A stretch of DNA of 64,000 bases. It comes from Cladorhizidae sp. MBARI D1340-BT2 (Eukaryota; Porifera; Demospongiae; Poecilosclerida; Cladorhizidae). The stretch is from assembly GCA_028752905.1 (NCBI GenBank), contig JAQNBH010000011.1, forward strand, positions 30,688,017-30,752,016. The letters are read 5' to 3'. The first letter of the stretch is position 1. The number at the start of each line of letters is the position of its first letter. Below are positions 52,946-64,000 of this stretch, in pieces. A program made the translations under genes and the position numbers. The notes under the pieces were generated by a model. It did not search any database. It had not been told where the DNA came from and saw only the letters and a program-made list of their open reading frames with translations.

Positions 52946-53852
52946 CTGCCCTAATTAACAAGACCAAAGTCCCAGATTTTGTCAACTGATAGAGAAGGCC
53001 CTTATCTGCAACATGTCAACAGATTATCAATAAATGTAGTGGTTTTTCACTGGCAGGCCACCGCTTTGGCAACTGGAAAACGCCAGGAAAGATCGCAAAC
53101 CTTACCACTTCAAATCACCATAACTTGCTAATATTTAGAGTACTCAAAATTTTGGCACGTACAAAAGACAGATAATTAGAAGGGCTATCCGATGATATAA
53201 ATATTATCTTTTTTGGGTAAAGTGTAGAAAAGTTATGAGCTTTACGGCAAAATAACAAGATTTTGGGGGGAAAATGAGAAACATATAGACCAAATTAGGG
53301 TAAATATCAAGATAGAGAACACATAATGAAACCTATCATTCGAATCATATCAAGTCCATTACAGTGAAGTGTGCAGAATATTATGGATGTTTGATATCAA
53401 CAGAGAGCACAGGGAAAGACCTATCTTAATAGCTATATATCAAGTTTATACAGTGAAGTGTGGAGAATCTATGAAGCTAACCTGTTTAGCATCAAGATAG
53501 AGAACACATGGAGAAACCTATCTTGTGATTCTATGTATGCAGAATATACGGATGTTTGGTATCAAGAGAGAGAACAGAGAGAGGCCTACCTTTAGAGCTA
53601 TATATCAAGTCTATTCAGTGAAGTGTGGAGAATCTACGAAGCTAACATGTTTAGCTCAAGATAGAGAACACTGAGAGATACCTATCTTGCAAGTCCATTA
53701 CAGTGAAGTGTGCAGAATATATGGATGTTTGGTATCAAGAGAGAGCACTTAGAGAGTCCTATCTTAATAGCTATACATCAAGTCTATTCAGTGAAGTGTG
53801 GATAATCTACGAAGCTAACATGTTTAGCATCAAGTAAGAGTACAATTCATAA
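52946..53852 (+). repeat. Satellite unit M61, C-L2 mosaic, 907 bp
   Basis: Like M56, but ctgtttagc combined with gggaaag and gattctatg. Confidence 0.95.
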
Positions 53853-54759
53853 CTGCCCTAATTAACAAGACCAAAGTCCCAGATTTTGTCAACTGATAGA
53901 GAAGGCCCTTATCTGCAACATGTCAACAGATTATCAATAAATGTAGTGGTTTTTCACTGGCAGGCCACCGCTTTGGCAACTGGAAAACGCCAGGAAAGAT
54001 CGCAAACCTTACCACTTCAAATCACCATAACTTGCTAATATTTAGAGTACTCAAAATTTTGGCACGTACAAAAGACAGATAATTAGAAGGGCTATCCGAT
54101 GATATAAATATTATCTTTTTTGGGTAAAGTGTAGAAAAGTTATGAGCTTTACGGCAAAATAACAAGATTTTGGGGGGAAAATGAGAAACATATAGACCAA
54201 ATTAGGGTAAATATCAAGATAGAGAACACATAATGAAACCTATCATTCGAATCATATCAAGTCCATTACAGTGAAGTGTGCAGAATATTATGGATGTTTG
54301 ATATCAACAGAGAGCACAGGGAAAGACCTATCTTAATAGCTATATATCAAGTTTATACAGTGAAGTGTGGAGAATCTATGAAGCTAACCTGTATAGCATC
54401 AAGATAGAGAACACATGGAGAAACCTATCTTGTGATTCTATGTATGCAGAATATACGGATGTTTGGTATCAAGAGAGAGAACAGAGAGAGGCCTACCTTT
54501 AGAGCTATATATCAAGTCTATTCAGTGAAGTGTGGAGAATCTACGAAGCTAACATGTTTAGCTCAAGATAGAGAACACTGAGAGATACCTATCTTGCAAG
54601 TCCATTACAGTGAAGTGTGCAGAATATATGGATGTTTGGTATCAAGAGAGAGCACTTAGAGAGTCCTATCTTAATAGCTATACATCAAGTCTATTCAGTG
54701 AAGTGTGGATAATCTACGAAGCTAACATGTTTAGCATCAAGTAAGAGTACAATTCATAA
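53853..54759 (+). repeat. Satellite unit M62, C-L2, 907 bp
   Basis: Like M56 with ctgtatagc and ataaatatt. Confidence 0.96.
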
Positions 54760-55666
54760 CTGCCCTAATTAACAAGACCAAAGTCCCAGATTTTGTCAAC
54801 TGATAGAGAAGGCCCTTATCTGCAACATGTCAACAGATTATCAATAAATGTAGTGGTTTTTCACTGGCAGGCCACCGCTTTGGCAACTGGAAAACGCCAG
54901 GAAAGATCGCAAACCTTACCACTTCAAATCACCATAACTTGCTAATATTTAGAGTACTCAAAATTTTGGCACGTACAAAAGACAGATAATTAGAAGGGCT
55001 ATCCGATGATATAAAAATTATCTTTTTTGGGTAAAGTGTAGAAAAGTTATGAGCTTTACGGCAAAATAACAAGATTTTGGGGGGAAAATGAGAAACATAT
55101 AGACCAAATTAGGGTAAATATCAAGATAGAGAACACATAATGAAACCTATCATTCGAATCATATCAAGTCCATTACAGTGAAGTGTGCAGAATATTATGG
55201 ATGTTTGATATCAACAGAGAGCACAGGGAAAGACCTATCTTAATAGCTATATATCAAGTTTATACAGTGAAGTGTGGAGAATCTATGAAGCTAACCTGTA
55301 TAGCATCAAGATAGAGAACACATGGAGAAACCTATCTTGTGATTCTATGTATGCAGAATATACGGATGTTTGGTATCAAGAGAGAGAACAGAGAGAGGCC
55401 TACCTTTAGAGCTATATATCAAGTCTATTCAGTGAAGTGTGGAGAATCTATGAAGCTAACATGTTTAGCTCAAGATATAGAACACTGAGAGATACCTATC
55501 TTGCAAGTCCATTACAGTGAAGTGTGCAGAATATATGGATGTTTGGTATCAAGAGAGAGCACTTAGAGAGTCCTATCTTAATAGCTATACATCAAGTCTA
55601 TTCAGTGAAGTGTGGATAATCTACGAAGCTAACATGTTTAGCATCAAGTAAGAGTACAATTCATAA
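54760..55666 (+). repeat. Satellite unit M63, C-L2, 907 bp
   Basis: C core with ataaaaatt; gatatag and ctatgaag in the block. Third L unit in a row. Confidence 0.96.
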
Positions 55667-56519
55667 CTGCCCTAATTAACAAGACCAAAGTCCCAGATTT
55701 TGTCAACTGATAGAGAAGGCCCTTATCTGCAACATGTCAACAGATTATCAATAAATGTAGTGGATTTTCACTGGCAGGCCACCGCTTTGGCAACTGGAAA
55801 ACGCCAGGAAAGATCGCAAACCTTACCACTTCAAATCACCATAACTTGCTAATACTTAGAGTACTCAAAATTTTGGCACGTACAAAAGACAGATAATTAG
55901 AAGGGCTATCCGGTAATATAAAAATTATCTTTTTTGGGTAAAGTATAGCAAAGTTATGAGCTTTACGGCAAAATAACAAGATTTTGGGGGGGGAAATGAG
56001 AAACATATAGACCAAATTAGGGCAAATATCAAGATAGAGAACACATAATGAAACCTATCATTCGAATCATATCAAGTCCATTACAGTGAAATGTGCAGAA
56101 TATTATGGATGTTTGATATCAACAGAGAGCACAGGGAGAGACCTATCTTAATAGAGTATCAAGATAGAGAACACATAGAGAAACCTATCTTGTGATTCTA
56201 TGTATGCAGAATATACGGATGTTTGGTATCAAGAGAGAGAACAGAGAGAGGCCTACCTTTAGAGCTATATATCAAGTCTATTCAGTGAAGTGTGGAGAAT
56301 CTATGAAGCTAACATGTTTAGCTCAAGATAGAGAACACTGAGAGATACCTATCTTGCAAGTCCATTACAGTGAAGTGTGCAGAATATATGGATGTTTGGT
56401 ATCAAGAGAGAGCACTTAGAGAGTCCTATCTTAATAGCTATACATCAAGTCTATTCAGTGAAGTGTGGATAATCTACGAAGCTAACATGTTTAGCATCAA
56501 GTAAGAGTACAATTCATAA
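55667..56519 (+). repeat. Satellite unit M64, A-S, 853 bp
   Basis: Private gtggattttcac near 55763; junction agagtatcaag. Confidence 0.96.
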
Positions 56520-57431
56520 CTGCCCTAATTAACAAGACCAAAGTCCCAGATTTTGTCAACTGATAGAGAAGGCCCTTATCTGCACCATGTCAACAGATTA
56601 TCAATAAATGTAGTTGTTTTTCACTGGCAGGCCACCGCTTTGGCAACTGGAAAACGCCAGGAAAGATCGCAAACCTTACCACTTGAAATCACCATAACTT
56701 GCTAATACTTAGAGTACTCAAAATTTTGGCACGTACAAAAGACAGATAATTAGAAGGGCTATCCGGTGATATAAAAATTATCTTTTTTGGGTAAAGTGTA
56801 GAAAAGTTATGAGCTTTACGGCAAAATAACAAGATTTTTGGGGGGGAAATGAGAAACATAATTATAGACCAAATTAGGGCAAATATCAAGATAGAGAACA
56901 CATAATGAAACCTATCATTCGAATCATATCAAGTCCATTACAGTGAAATGTGCAGAATATTATGGATGTTTGATATCAACAGAGAGCACAGGGAGAGACC
57001 TATCTTAATAGCTATATATCAAGTTTATACAGTGAAGTGTGGAGAATCTATGAAGCTAACCTGTTTAGCATCAAGATAGAGAACACATGGAGAAACCTAT
57101 CTTGTGATTCGATGTATGCAGAATATACGGATGTTTGGTATCAAGAGAGAGAACAGAGAGAGGCCTACCTTTAGAGCTATATATCAAGTCTATTCAGTGA
57201 AGTGTGGAGAATCTATGAAGCTAACATGTTTAGCTCAAGATAGAGAACACTGAGAGATACCTATCTTGCAAGTCCATTACAGTGAAGTGTGCAGAATATA
57301 TGGATGTTTGGTATCAAGAGAGAGCACTTAGAGAGTCCTATCTTAATAGCTATACATCAAGTCTATTCAGTGAAGTGTGGATAATCTACGAAGCTAACAT
57401 GTTTAGCATCAAGTAAGAGTACAATTCATAA
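56520..57431 (+). repeat. Satellite unit M65, B-L1, 912 bp
   Basis: B core with gtagttgttttt. Confidence 0.96.
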
Positions 57432-58284
57432 CTGCCCTAATTAACAAGACCAAAGTCCCAGATTTTGTCAACTGATAGAGAAGGCCCTTATCTGCAACAT
57501 GTCAACAGATTATCAATAAATGTAGTGGTTTTTCACTGGCAGGCCACCGCTTTGGCAACTGGAAAACGCCAGGAAAGATCGCAAACCTTACCACTTCAAA
57601 TCACCATAACTTGCTAATACTTAGAGTACTCAAAATTTTGGCACGTACAAAAGACAGATAATTAGAAGGGCTATCCGGTAATATAAAAATTATCTTTTTT
57701 GGGTAAAGTATAGCAAAGTTATGAGCTTTACGGCAAAATAACAAGATTTTGGGGGGGGAAATGAGAAACATATAGACCAAATTAGGGCAAATATCAAGAT
57801 AGAGAACACATAATGAAACCTATCATTCGAATCATATCAAGTCCATTACAGTGAAATGTGCAGAATATTATGGATGTTTGATATCAACAGAGAGCACAGG
57901 GAGAGACCTATCTTAATAGAGTATCAAGATAGAGAACACATAGAGAAACCTATCTTGTGATTCTATGTATGCAGAATATACGGATGTTTGGTATCAAGAG
58001 AGAGAACAGAGAGAGGCCTACCTTTAGAGCTATATATCAAGTCTATTCAGTGAAGTGTGGAGAATCTATGAAGCTAACATGTTTAGCTCAAGATAGAGAA
58101 CACTGAGAGATACCTATCTTGCAAGTCCATTACAGTGAAGTGTGCAGAATATATGGATGTTTGGTATCAAGAGAGAGCACTTAGAGAGTCCTATCTTAAT
58201 AGCTATACATCAAGTCTATTCAGTGAAGTGTGGATAATCTACGAAGCTAACATGTTTAGCATCAAGTAAGAGTACAATTCATAA
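57432..58284 (+). repeat. Satellite unit M66, A-S, 853 bp
   Basis: Matches M64 except for that unit's private base; agagtatcaag. Confidence 0.96.
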
Positions 58285-59196
58285 CTGCCCTAATTAACAA
58301 GACCAAAGTCCCAGATTTTGTCAACTGATAGAGAAGGCCCTTATCTGCACCATGTCAACAGATTATCAATAAATGTAGTTGTTTTTCACTGGCAGGCCAC
58401 CGCTTTGGCAACTGGAAAACGCCAGGAAAGATCGCAAACCTTACCACTTGAAATCACCATAACTTGCTAATACTTAGAGTACTCAAAATTTTGGCACGTA
58501 CAAAAGACAGATAATTAGAAGGGCTATCCGGTGATATAAAAATTATCTTTTTTGGGTAAAGTGTAGAAAAGTTATGAGCTTTACGGCAAAATAACAAGAT
58601 TTTTGGGGGGGAAATGAGAAACATAATTATAGACCAAATTAGGGCAAATATCAAGATAGAGAACACATAATGAAACCTATCATTCGAATCATATCAAGTC
58701 CATTACAGTGAAATGTGCAGAATATTATGGATGTTTGATATCAACAGAGAGCACAGGGAGAGACCTATCTTAATAGCTATATATCAAGTTTATACAGTGA
58801 AGTGTGGAGAATCTATGAAGCTAACCTGTTTAGCATCAAGATAGAGAACACATGGAGAAACCTATCTTGTGATTCGATGTATGCAGAATATACGGATGTT
58901 TGGTATCAAGAGAGAGAACAGAGAGAGGCCTACCTTTAGAGCTATATATCAAGTCTATTCAGTGAAGTGTGGAGAATCTATGAAGCTAACATGTTTAGCT
59001 CAAGATAGAGAACACTGAGAGATACCTATCTTGCAAGTCCATTACAGTGAAGTGTGCAGAATATATGGATGTTTGGTATCAAGAGAGAGCACTTAGAGAG
59101 TCCTATCTTAATAGCTATACATCAAGTCTATTCAGTGAAGTGTGGATAATCTACGAAGCTAACATGTTTAGCATCAAGTAAGAGTACAATTCATAA
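58285..59196 (+). repeat. Satellite unit M67, B-L1, 912 bp
   Basis: Matches M65 including gtagttgttttt. Last B unit in the window. Confidence 0.96.
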
Positions 59197-60048
59197 CTGC
59201 CCTAATTAACAAGACCAAAGTCCCAGATTTTGTCAACTGATAGAGAAGGCCCTTATCTGCAACATGTCAACAGATTATCAATAAATGTAGTGGTTTTTCA
59301 CTGGCAGGCCACCGCTTTGGCAACTGGAAAACGCCAGGAAAGATCGCAAACCTTACCACTTCAAATCACCATAACTTGCTAATACTTAGAGTACTCAAAA
59401 TTTTGGCACGTACAAAAGACAGATAATTAGAAGGGCTATCCGGTGATATAAAATTATCTTTTTTGGGTAAAGTATAGCAAAATTATGAGCTTTACGGCAA
59501 AATAACAAGATTTTGGGGGGGAAAATGAGAAACATATAGACCAAATTAGGGCAAATATCAAGATAGAGAACACATAATGAAACCTATCATTCGAATCATA
59601 TCAAGTCCATTACAGTGAAATGTGCAGAATATTATGGATGTTTGATATCAACAGAGAGCACAGGGAGAGACCTATCTTAATAGAGCATCAAGATAGAGAA
59701 CACATAGAGAAACCTATCTTGTGATTCTATGTATGCAGAATATACGGATGTTTGGTATCAAGAGAGAGAACAGAGAGAGGCCTACCTTTAGAGCTATATA
59801 TCAAGTCTATTCAGTGAAGTGTGGAGAATCTACGAAGCTAACATGTTTAGCTCAAGATAGAGAACACTGAGAGATACCTATCTTGCAAGTCCATTACAGT
59901 GAAGTGTGCAGAATATATGGATATTTGGTATCAAGAGAGAGCACTTAGAGAGTCCTATCTTAATAGCTATACATCAAGTCTATTCAGTGAAGTGTGGATA
60001 ATCTACGAAGCTAACATGTTTAGCATCAAGTAAGAGTACAATTCATAA
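59197..60048 (+). repeat. Satellite unit M68, A-S, 852 bp
   Basis: One A fewer in ataaaattat; private caaaattatgag; ggatatttgg as in M48. Confidence 0.96.
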
Positions 60049-60949
60049 CTGCCCTAATTAACAAGACCAAAGTCCCAGATTTTGTCAACTGATAGAGAAG
60101 GCCCTTATCTGCAACATGTCAACAGATTATCAATAAATGTAGTGGTTTTTCACTGGCAGGCCACCGCTTTGGCAACTGGAAAACGCCAGGAAAGATCGCA
60201 AACCTTACCAATTCAAATCACCATAACTTGCTAATATTTAGAGTATTTTGGCACGTACAAAAGACAGATAATTAGAAGGGCTATCCGGTGATATAAAAAT
60301 TATCTTTTTTGGGTAAAGTGTAGAAAAGTTATGAGCTTTACGGCAAAATAACAAGATTTTTTGGGGAAAAATGAGAAACATATAGACCAAATTAGGGCAA
60401 ATATCAAGATAGAGAACACATAATGAAACCTATCATTCGAATCATATCAAGTCCATTACAGTGAAGCGTGCAGAATATTATGGATGTTTGATATCAACAG
60501 AGAGCACAGGTAAAGACCTATCTTAATAGCTATATATCAAGTTTATACAGTGAAGTGTGGAGAATCTATGAAGCTAACCTGTATAGCATCAAGATAGAGA
60601 ACACATGGAGAAACCTATCTTGTGATTCTATGTATGCAGAATATACGGATGTTTGGTATCAAGAGAGAGAACAGAGAGAGGCCTACCTTTAGAGCTATAT
60701 ATCAAGTCTATTCAGTGAAGTGTGGAGAATCTATGAAGCTAACATGTTTAGCTCAAGATAGAGAACACTGAGAGATACCTATCTTGCAAGTCCATTACAG
60801 TGAAGTGTGCAGAATATATGGATGTTTGGTATCAAGAGAGAGCACTTAGAGAGTCCTATCTTAATAGCTATACATCAAGTCTATTCAGTGAAGTGTGGAT
60901 AATCTACGAAGCTAACATGTTTAGCATCAAGTAAGAATACAATTCATAA
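60049..60949 (+). repeat. Satellite unit M69, diverged C-like/L2, 901 bp
   Basis: A 7-bp deletion gives gagtattttggc near 60241. Also ccaattcaaat, T6 G4 A5 tract, gaagcgtgcag, acaggtaaag and gtaagaatac. gggcaaat is A-like. Shares the tract and acaggtaaag with M72. Confidence 0.95.
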
Positions 60950-61801
60950 CTGCTCTAATTAACAAGACCAAAGTCCCAGATTTTGTCAACTGATAGAGAA
61001 GGCCCTTATCTGCAACATGTCAACAGATTATCAATAAATGTAGTGGTTTTTCACTGGCAGGCCACCGCTTTGGCAACTGGAAAATGCCAGGAAAGATCGC
61101 AAACCTTACCACTTCAAATCACCATAACTTGCTAATACTTAGAGTACTCAAATTTTTGGCACGTACAAAAGACAGATAATTAGAAGGGCTATCCGGTGAT
61201 ATAAAAATTATCTTTTTTGGGTAAAGTATAGCAAAGTTATGAGCTTTACGGCAAAATAACAAGATTTTGGGGGGGAAATGAGAAACATATAGACCAAATT
61301 AGGGCAAATATCAAGATAGAGAACACATAATGAAACCTATCATTCGAATCATATCAAGTCCATTACAGTGAAATGTGCAGAATATTATGGATGTTTGATA
61401 TCAACAGAGAGCACAGGGAGAGACCTATCTTAATAGAGCATCAAGATAGAGAACACATAGAGAAACCTATCTTGTGATTCTATGTATGCAGAATATACGG
61501 ATGTTTGGTATCAAGAGAGAGAACAGAGAGAGGCCTACCTTTAGAGCTATATATCAAGTCTATTCAGTGAAGTGTGGAGAATCTACGAAGCTAACATGTT
61601 TAGCTCAAGATAGAGAACACTGAGAGATACCTATCTTGCAAGTCCATTACAGTGAAGTGTGCAGAATATATGGATGTTTGGTATCAAGAGAGAGCACTTA
61701 GAGAGTCCTATCTTAATAGCTATACATCAAGTCTATTCAGTGAAGTGTGGATAATCTACGAAGCTAACATGTTTAGCATCAAGTAAGAGTACAATTCATA
61801 A
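60950..61801 (+). repeat. Satellite unit M70, A-S, 852 bp
   Basis: Phase mark altered to ctgctctaat; aaaatgcc (61085) and caaatttttgg; T4 G7 A3. Confidence 0.95.
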
Positions 61802-62654
61802 CTGCCCTAATTAACAAGACCAAAGTCCCAGATTTTGTCAACTGATAGAGAAGGCCCTTATCTGCAACATGTCAACAGATTATCAATAAATGTAGTGGTT
61901 TTTCACTGGCAGGCCACCGCTTTGGCAACTGGAAAACGCCAGGAAAGATCGCAAACCTTACCACTTCAAATCACCATAACTTGCTAATACTTAGAATACT
62001 CAAAATTTTGGCACGTACAAAAGACAGATAATTAGAAGGGCTATCCGGTGATATAAAAATTATCTTTTTTGGGTAAAGTATAGCAAAGTTATGAGCTTTA
62101 CGGCAAAATAACAAGATTTTGGGGGGGAAAATGAGAAACATATAGACCAAATTAGGGCAAATATCAAGATAGAGAACACATAATGAAACCTATCATTCGA
62201 ATCATATCAAGTCCATTACAGTGAAATGTGCAGAATATTATGGATGTTTGATATCAACAGAGAGCACAGGGAGAGACCTATCTTAATAGAGCATCAAGAT
62301 AGAGAACACATAGAGAAACCTATCTTGTGATTCTATGTATGCAGAATATACGGATGTTTGGTATCAAGAGAGAGAACAGAGAGAGGCCTACCTTTAGAGC
62401 TATATATCAAGTCTATTCAGTGAAGTGTGGAGAATCTACGAAGCTAACATGTTTAGCTCAAGATAGAGAACACTGAGAGATACCTATCTTGCAAGTCCAT
62501 TACAGTGAAGTGTGCAGAATATATGGATGTTTGGTATCAAGAGAGAGCACTTAGAGAGTCCTATCTTAATAGCTATACATCAAGTCTATTCAGTGAAGTG
62601 TGGATAATCTACGAAGCTAACATGTTTAGCATCAAGTAAGAGTACAATTCATAA
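61802..62654 (+). repeat. Satellite unit M71, A-S, 853 bp
   Basis: Private agaatactc removes AGTACT near 61994; otherwise standard A with ccggtgat. Confidence 0.96.
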
Positions 62655-63562
62655 CTGCCCTAATTAACAAGACCAAAGTCCCAGATTTTGTCAACTGATA
62701 GAGAAGGCCCTTATCTGCAACATGTCAACAGATTATCAATAAATGTAGTGGTTTTTCACTGGCAGGCCACCGCTTTGGCAACTGAAAAACGCCAGGAAAG
62801 ATCGCAAACCTTACCACTTCAAATCACCATAACTTGCTAATATTTAGAGTACTCAAACTTTTGGCACGTACAAAAGACAGATAATTAGAAGGGCTATCCG
62901 ATGATATAAAAATTATCTTTTTTGGGTAAAGTGTAGAAAAGTTATGAGCTTTACGGCAAAATAACAAGATTTTTTGGGGAAAAATGAGAAACATATAGAC
63001 CAAATTAGGGCAAATATCAAGATAGAGAACACATAATGAAACCTATCATTCGAATCATATCAAGTCCATTACAGTGAAGTGTGCAGAATATTATGAATGT
63101 TTGATATCAACAGAGAGCACAGGTAAAGACCTATCTTAATAGCTATATATCAAGTTTATACAGTGAAGTGTGGAGAATCTATGAAGCTAACTTGTATAGC
63201 ATCAAGATAGAGAACACATGGAGAAACCTATCTTGTGATTCTATGTATGCAGAATATACGGATGTTTGTTATCAAGAGAGAGAACAGAGAGAGGCCTACC
63301 TTTAGAGCTATATATCAAGTCTATTCAGTGAAGTGTGGAGAATCTATGAAGCTAACATGTTTAGCTCAAGATAGAGAACACTGAGAGATACCTATCTTGC
63401 AAGTCCATTACAGTGAAGTGTGCAGAATATATGGATGTTTGGTATCAAGACAGAGCACTTAGAGAGTCCTATCTTAATAGCTATACATCAAGTCTATTCA
63501 GTGAAGTGTGGATAATCTACGAAGCTAACATGTTTAGCATCAAGTAAGAGTACAATTCATAA
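62655..63562 (+). repeat. Satellite unit M72, diverged C-like/L2, 908 bp
   Basis: aactgaaaaacg, caaacttttgg, T6 G4 A5, tatgaatg, acaggtaaag, cttgtatagc, gtttgttatc and caagacagagc. Related to M69, 2606 bp to its left. Confidence 0.95.
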
Positions 63563-64000
63563 CTGCCCTAATTAACAAGACCAAAGTCCCAGATTTTGTC
63601 AACTGATAGAGAAGGCCCTTATCTGCAACATGTCAACAGATTATCAATAAATGTAGTGGTTTTTCACTGGCAGGCCACCGCTTTGGCAACTGGAAAACGC
63701 CAGGAAAGATCGCAAACCTTACCACTTCAAATCACCATAACTTGCTAATACTTAGAGTACTCAAAATTTTGGCACGTACAAAAGACAGATAATTAGAAGG
63801 GCTATCCGGTGATATAAAAATTATCTTTTTTGGGTAAAGTATAGCAAAGTTATGAGCTTTACGGCAAAATAACAAGATTTTGGGGGGGAAAATGAGAAAC
63901 ATATAGACCAAATTAGGGCAAATATCAAGATAGAGAACACATAATGAAACCTATCATTCGAATCATATCAAGTCCATTACAGTGAAATGTGCAGAATATT
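63563..64000 (+). repeat. Satellite unit M73, class A, right-truncated by window edge
   Basis: Full core plus the first sub-repeat (438 bp). ccggtgat, agtatagcaaag, T4 G7 A4, gtgaaatgtgcag. Its junction lies outside the window. Confidence 0.95.

Larger units (their letters stand above)
47612..53852 (+). repeat. Higher-order repeat: 4481-bp five-unit block, second copy begun
   Basis: M55 (47612) and M60 (52093) share catttcaaat, aagatagat, cgttcgaatc, gtccaaaacag, agaccatcaag and caagtatattc. M56 and M61 follow at the same 4481-bp offset. Inside the first copy, M56+M57 and M58+M59 form a 1814-bp dimer; M57 and M59 share gattcgatg in an L2 background and tttagaatc. Confidence 0.85.
55667..59196 (+). 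repeat. Higher-order repeat: 1765-bp A-S/B-L1 dimer, two copies
   Basis: M64+M65 and M66+M67 repeat at exactly 1765 bp. The A units share the S junction variant agagtatcaag and the B units share gtagttgttttt. M64 alone has gtggattttcac. Confidence 0.9.
1..64000. repeat. Tandem satellite array, ~0.85-0.91 kb unit, whole window
   Basis: The same unit recurs head to tail, always in the same orientation, with no foreign sequence between copies. Phase mark ctgccctaat occurs 73 times from 401 to 63563 (once as ctgctctaat at 60950), mean spacing about 877 bp. Three core classes are visible. A has cttcaaat, aatactt, agtatagcaaag and gggcaaat. B has ctgcaccatg, cttgaaat, agtgtagaaaag and cataattatag. 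C has ccgatgat, agtgtagaaaag and gggtaaat, usually with aatattt. Four junction types follow the core. S is short, cttaatagagcatc. L1 has gggagag, ctgtttagc and gattcgatg. L2 has gggaaag, ctgtatagc and gattctatg. L1' is L1 with atcaagttagag. Units below are named M0-M73 with core and junction class. The array is eukaryotic satellite by inference from size and lack of genes; chromosomal location is unknown. Confidence 0.98.

Noticed and set aside
1..64000. Assembly artefact from repeated copying of one unit
   Set aside because: Units carry structured private and shared variants, class-linked lengths and nested duplications that simple stuttering would not make. Copy number could still be misassembled; read depth would decide.
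1..64000. Telomeric repeats or a transposon insertion inside the array
   Set aside because: Unit lengths are accounted for by the known indels to the base, leaving no room for inserted sequence, and no telomere-type short repeat is seen.

Overview
The window is one uninterrupted block of satellite DNA. It holds no gene, RNA gene, CRISPR array, origin or intact mobile element that I can support. A unit of about 0.85-0.91 kb is repeated head to tail on one strand from base 1 to base 64000, and the array runs off both ends. Using the motif ctgccctaat as a phase mark gives 73 marks (401 to 63563): 72 full units averaging about 877 bp plus a partial unit at each end. A long, gene-free, A+T-rich array of this kind points to a eukaryotic nuclear genome, such as centromeric, pericentromeric, knob or subtelomeric heterochromatin. 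Plant is my weak preference; the sequence does not settle the kingdom or species.

Each unit has two parts. The first ~362 bp is a non-repetitive core (401-762 in the first full unit). It carries an AATAAA, a TATAAAAA and a T/G/A homopolymer tract. The remaining ~490-545 bp is built from about six degenerate ~70-95 bp sub-repeats, each recognisable by a repeated 'atcaag' start. Two kinds alternate, so pairs span about 165-175 bp.

Units fall into three core classes (A, B, C) and two lengths. Long (L) units carry a 55-bp segment that short (S) units lack. S units are 853 bp and L units 907-912 bp. There are 35 S units, 36 L units and one 569-bp deletion unit. Class A is almost always S and class C always L. 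The left part (1 to about 16600) is S-rich and mixes A and B. The middle (16632-44993) strictly avoids adjacent S units and runs as SLL/SL blocks of A and C, with a few B. From 47612 to 55666 there are runs of three or four L units. From 55667 to 59196 an A-B dimer repeats, and from 60049 rightward the units carry more private changes.

Above the unit there are higher-order repeats: 1710-bp dimers (8821-12240), two copies of a 6199-bp seven-unit block (16632-29029), 1760-bp dimers (37895-41414), a 4481-bp five-unit block (from 47612) and 1765-bp dimers (55667-59196). Unequal exchange and conversion between units explain these, the chimeric units and the 569-bp unit. The short minus-strand reading frames seen in some units are shadows of the repeat: they lack ATG starts and are made or broken by single-base differences between unit classes.
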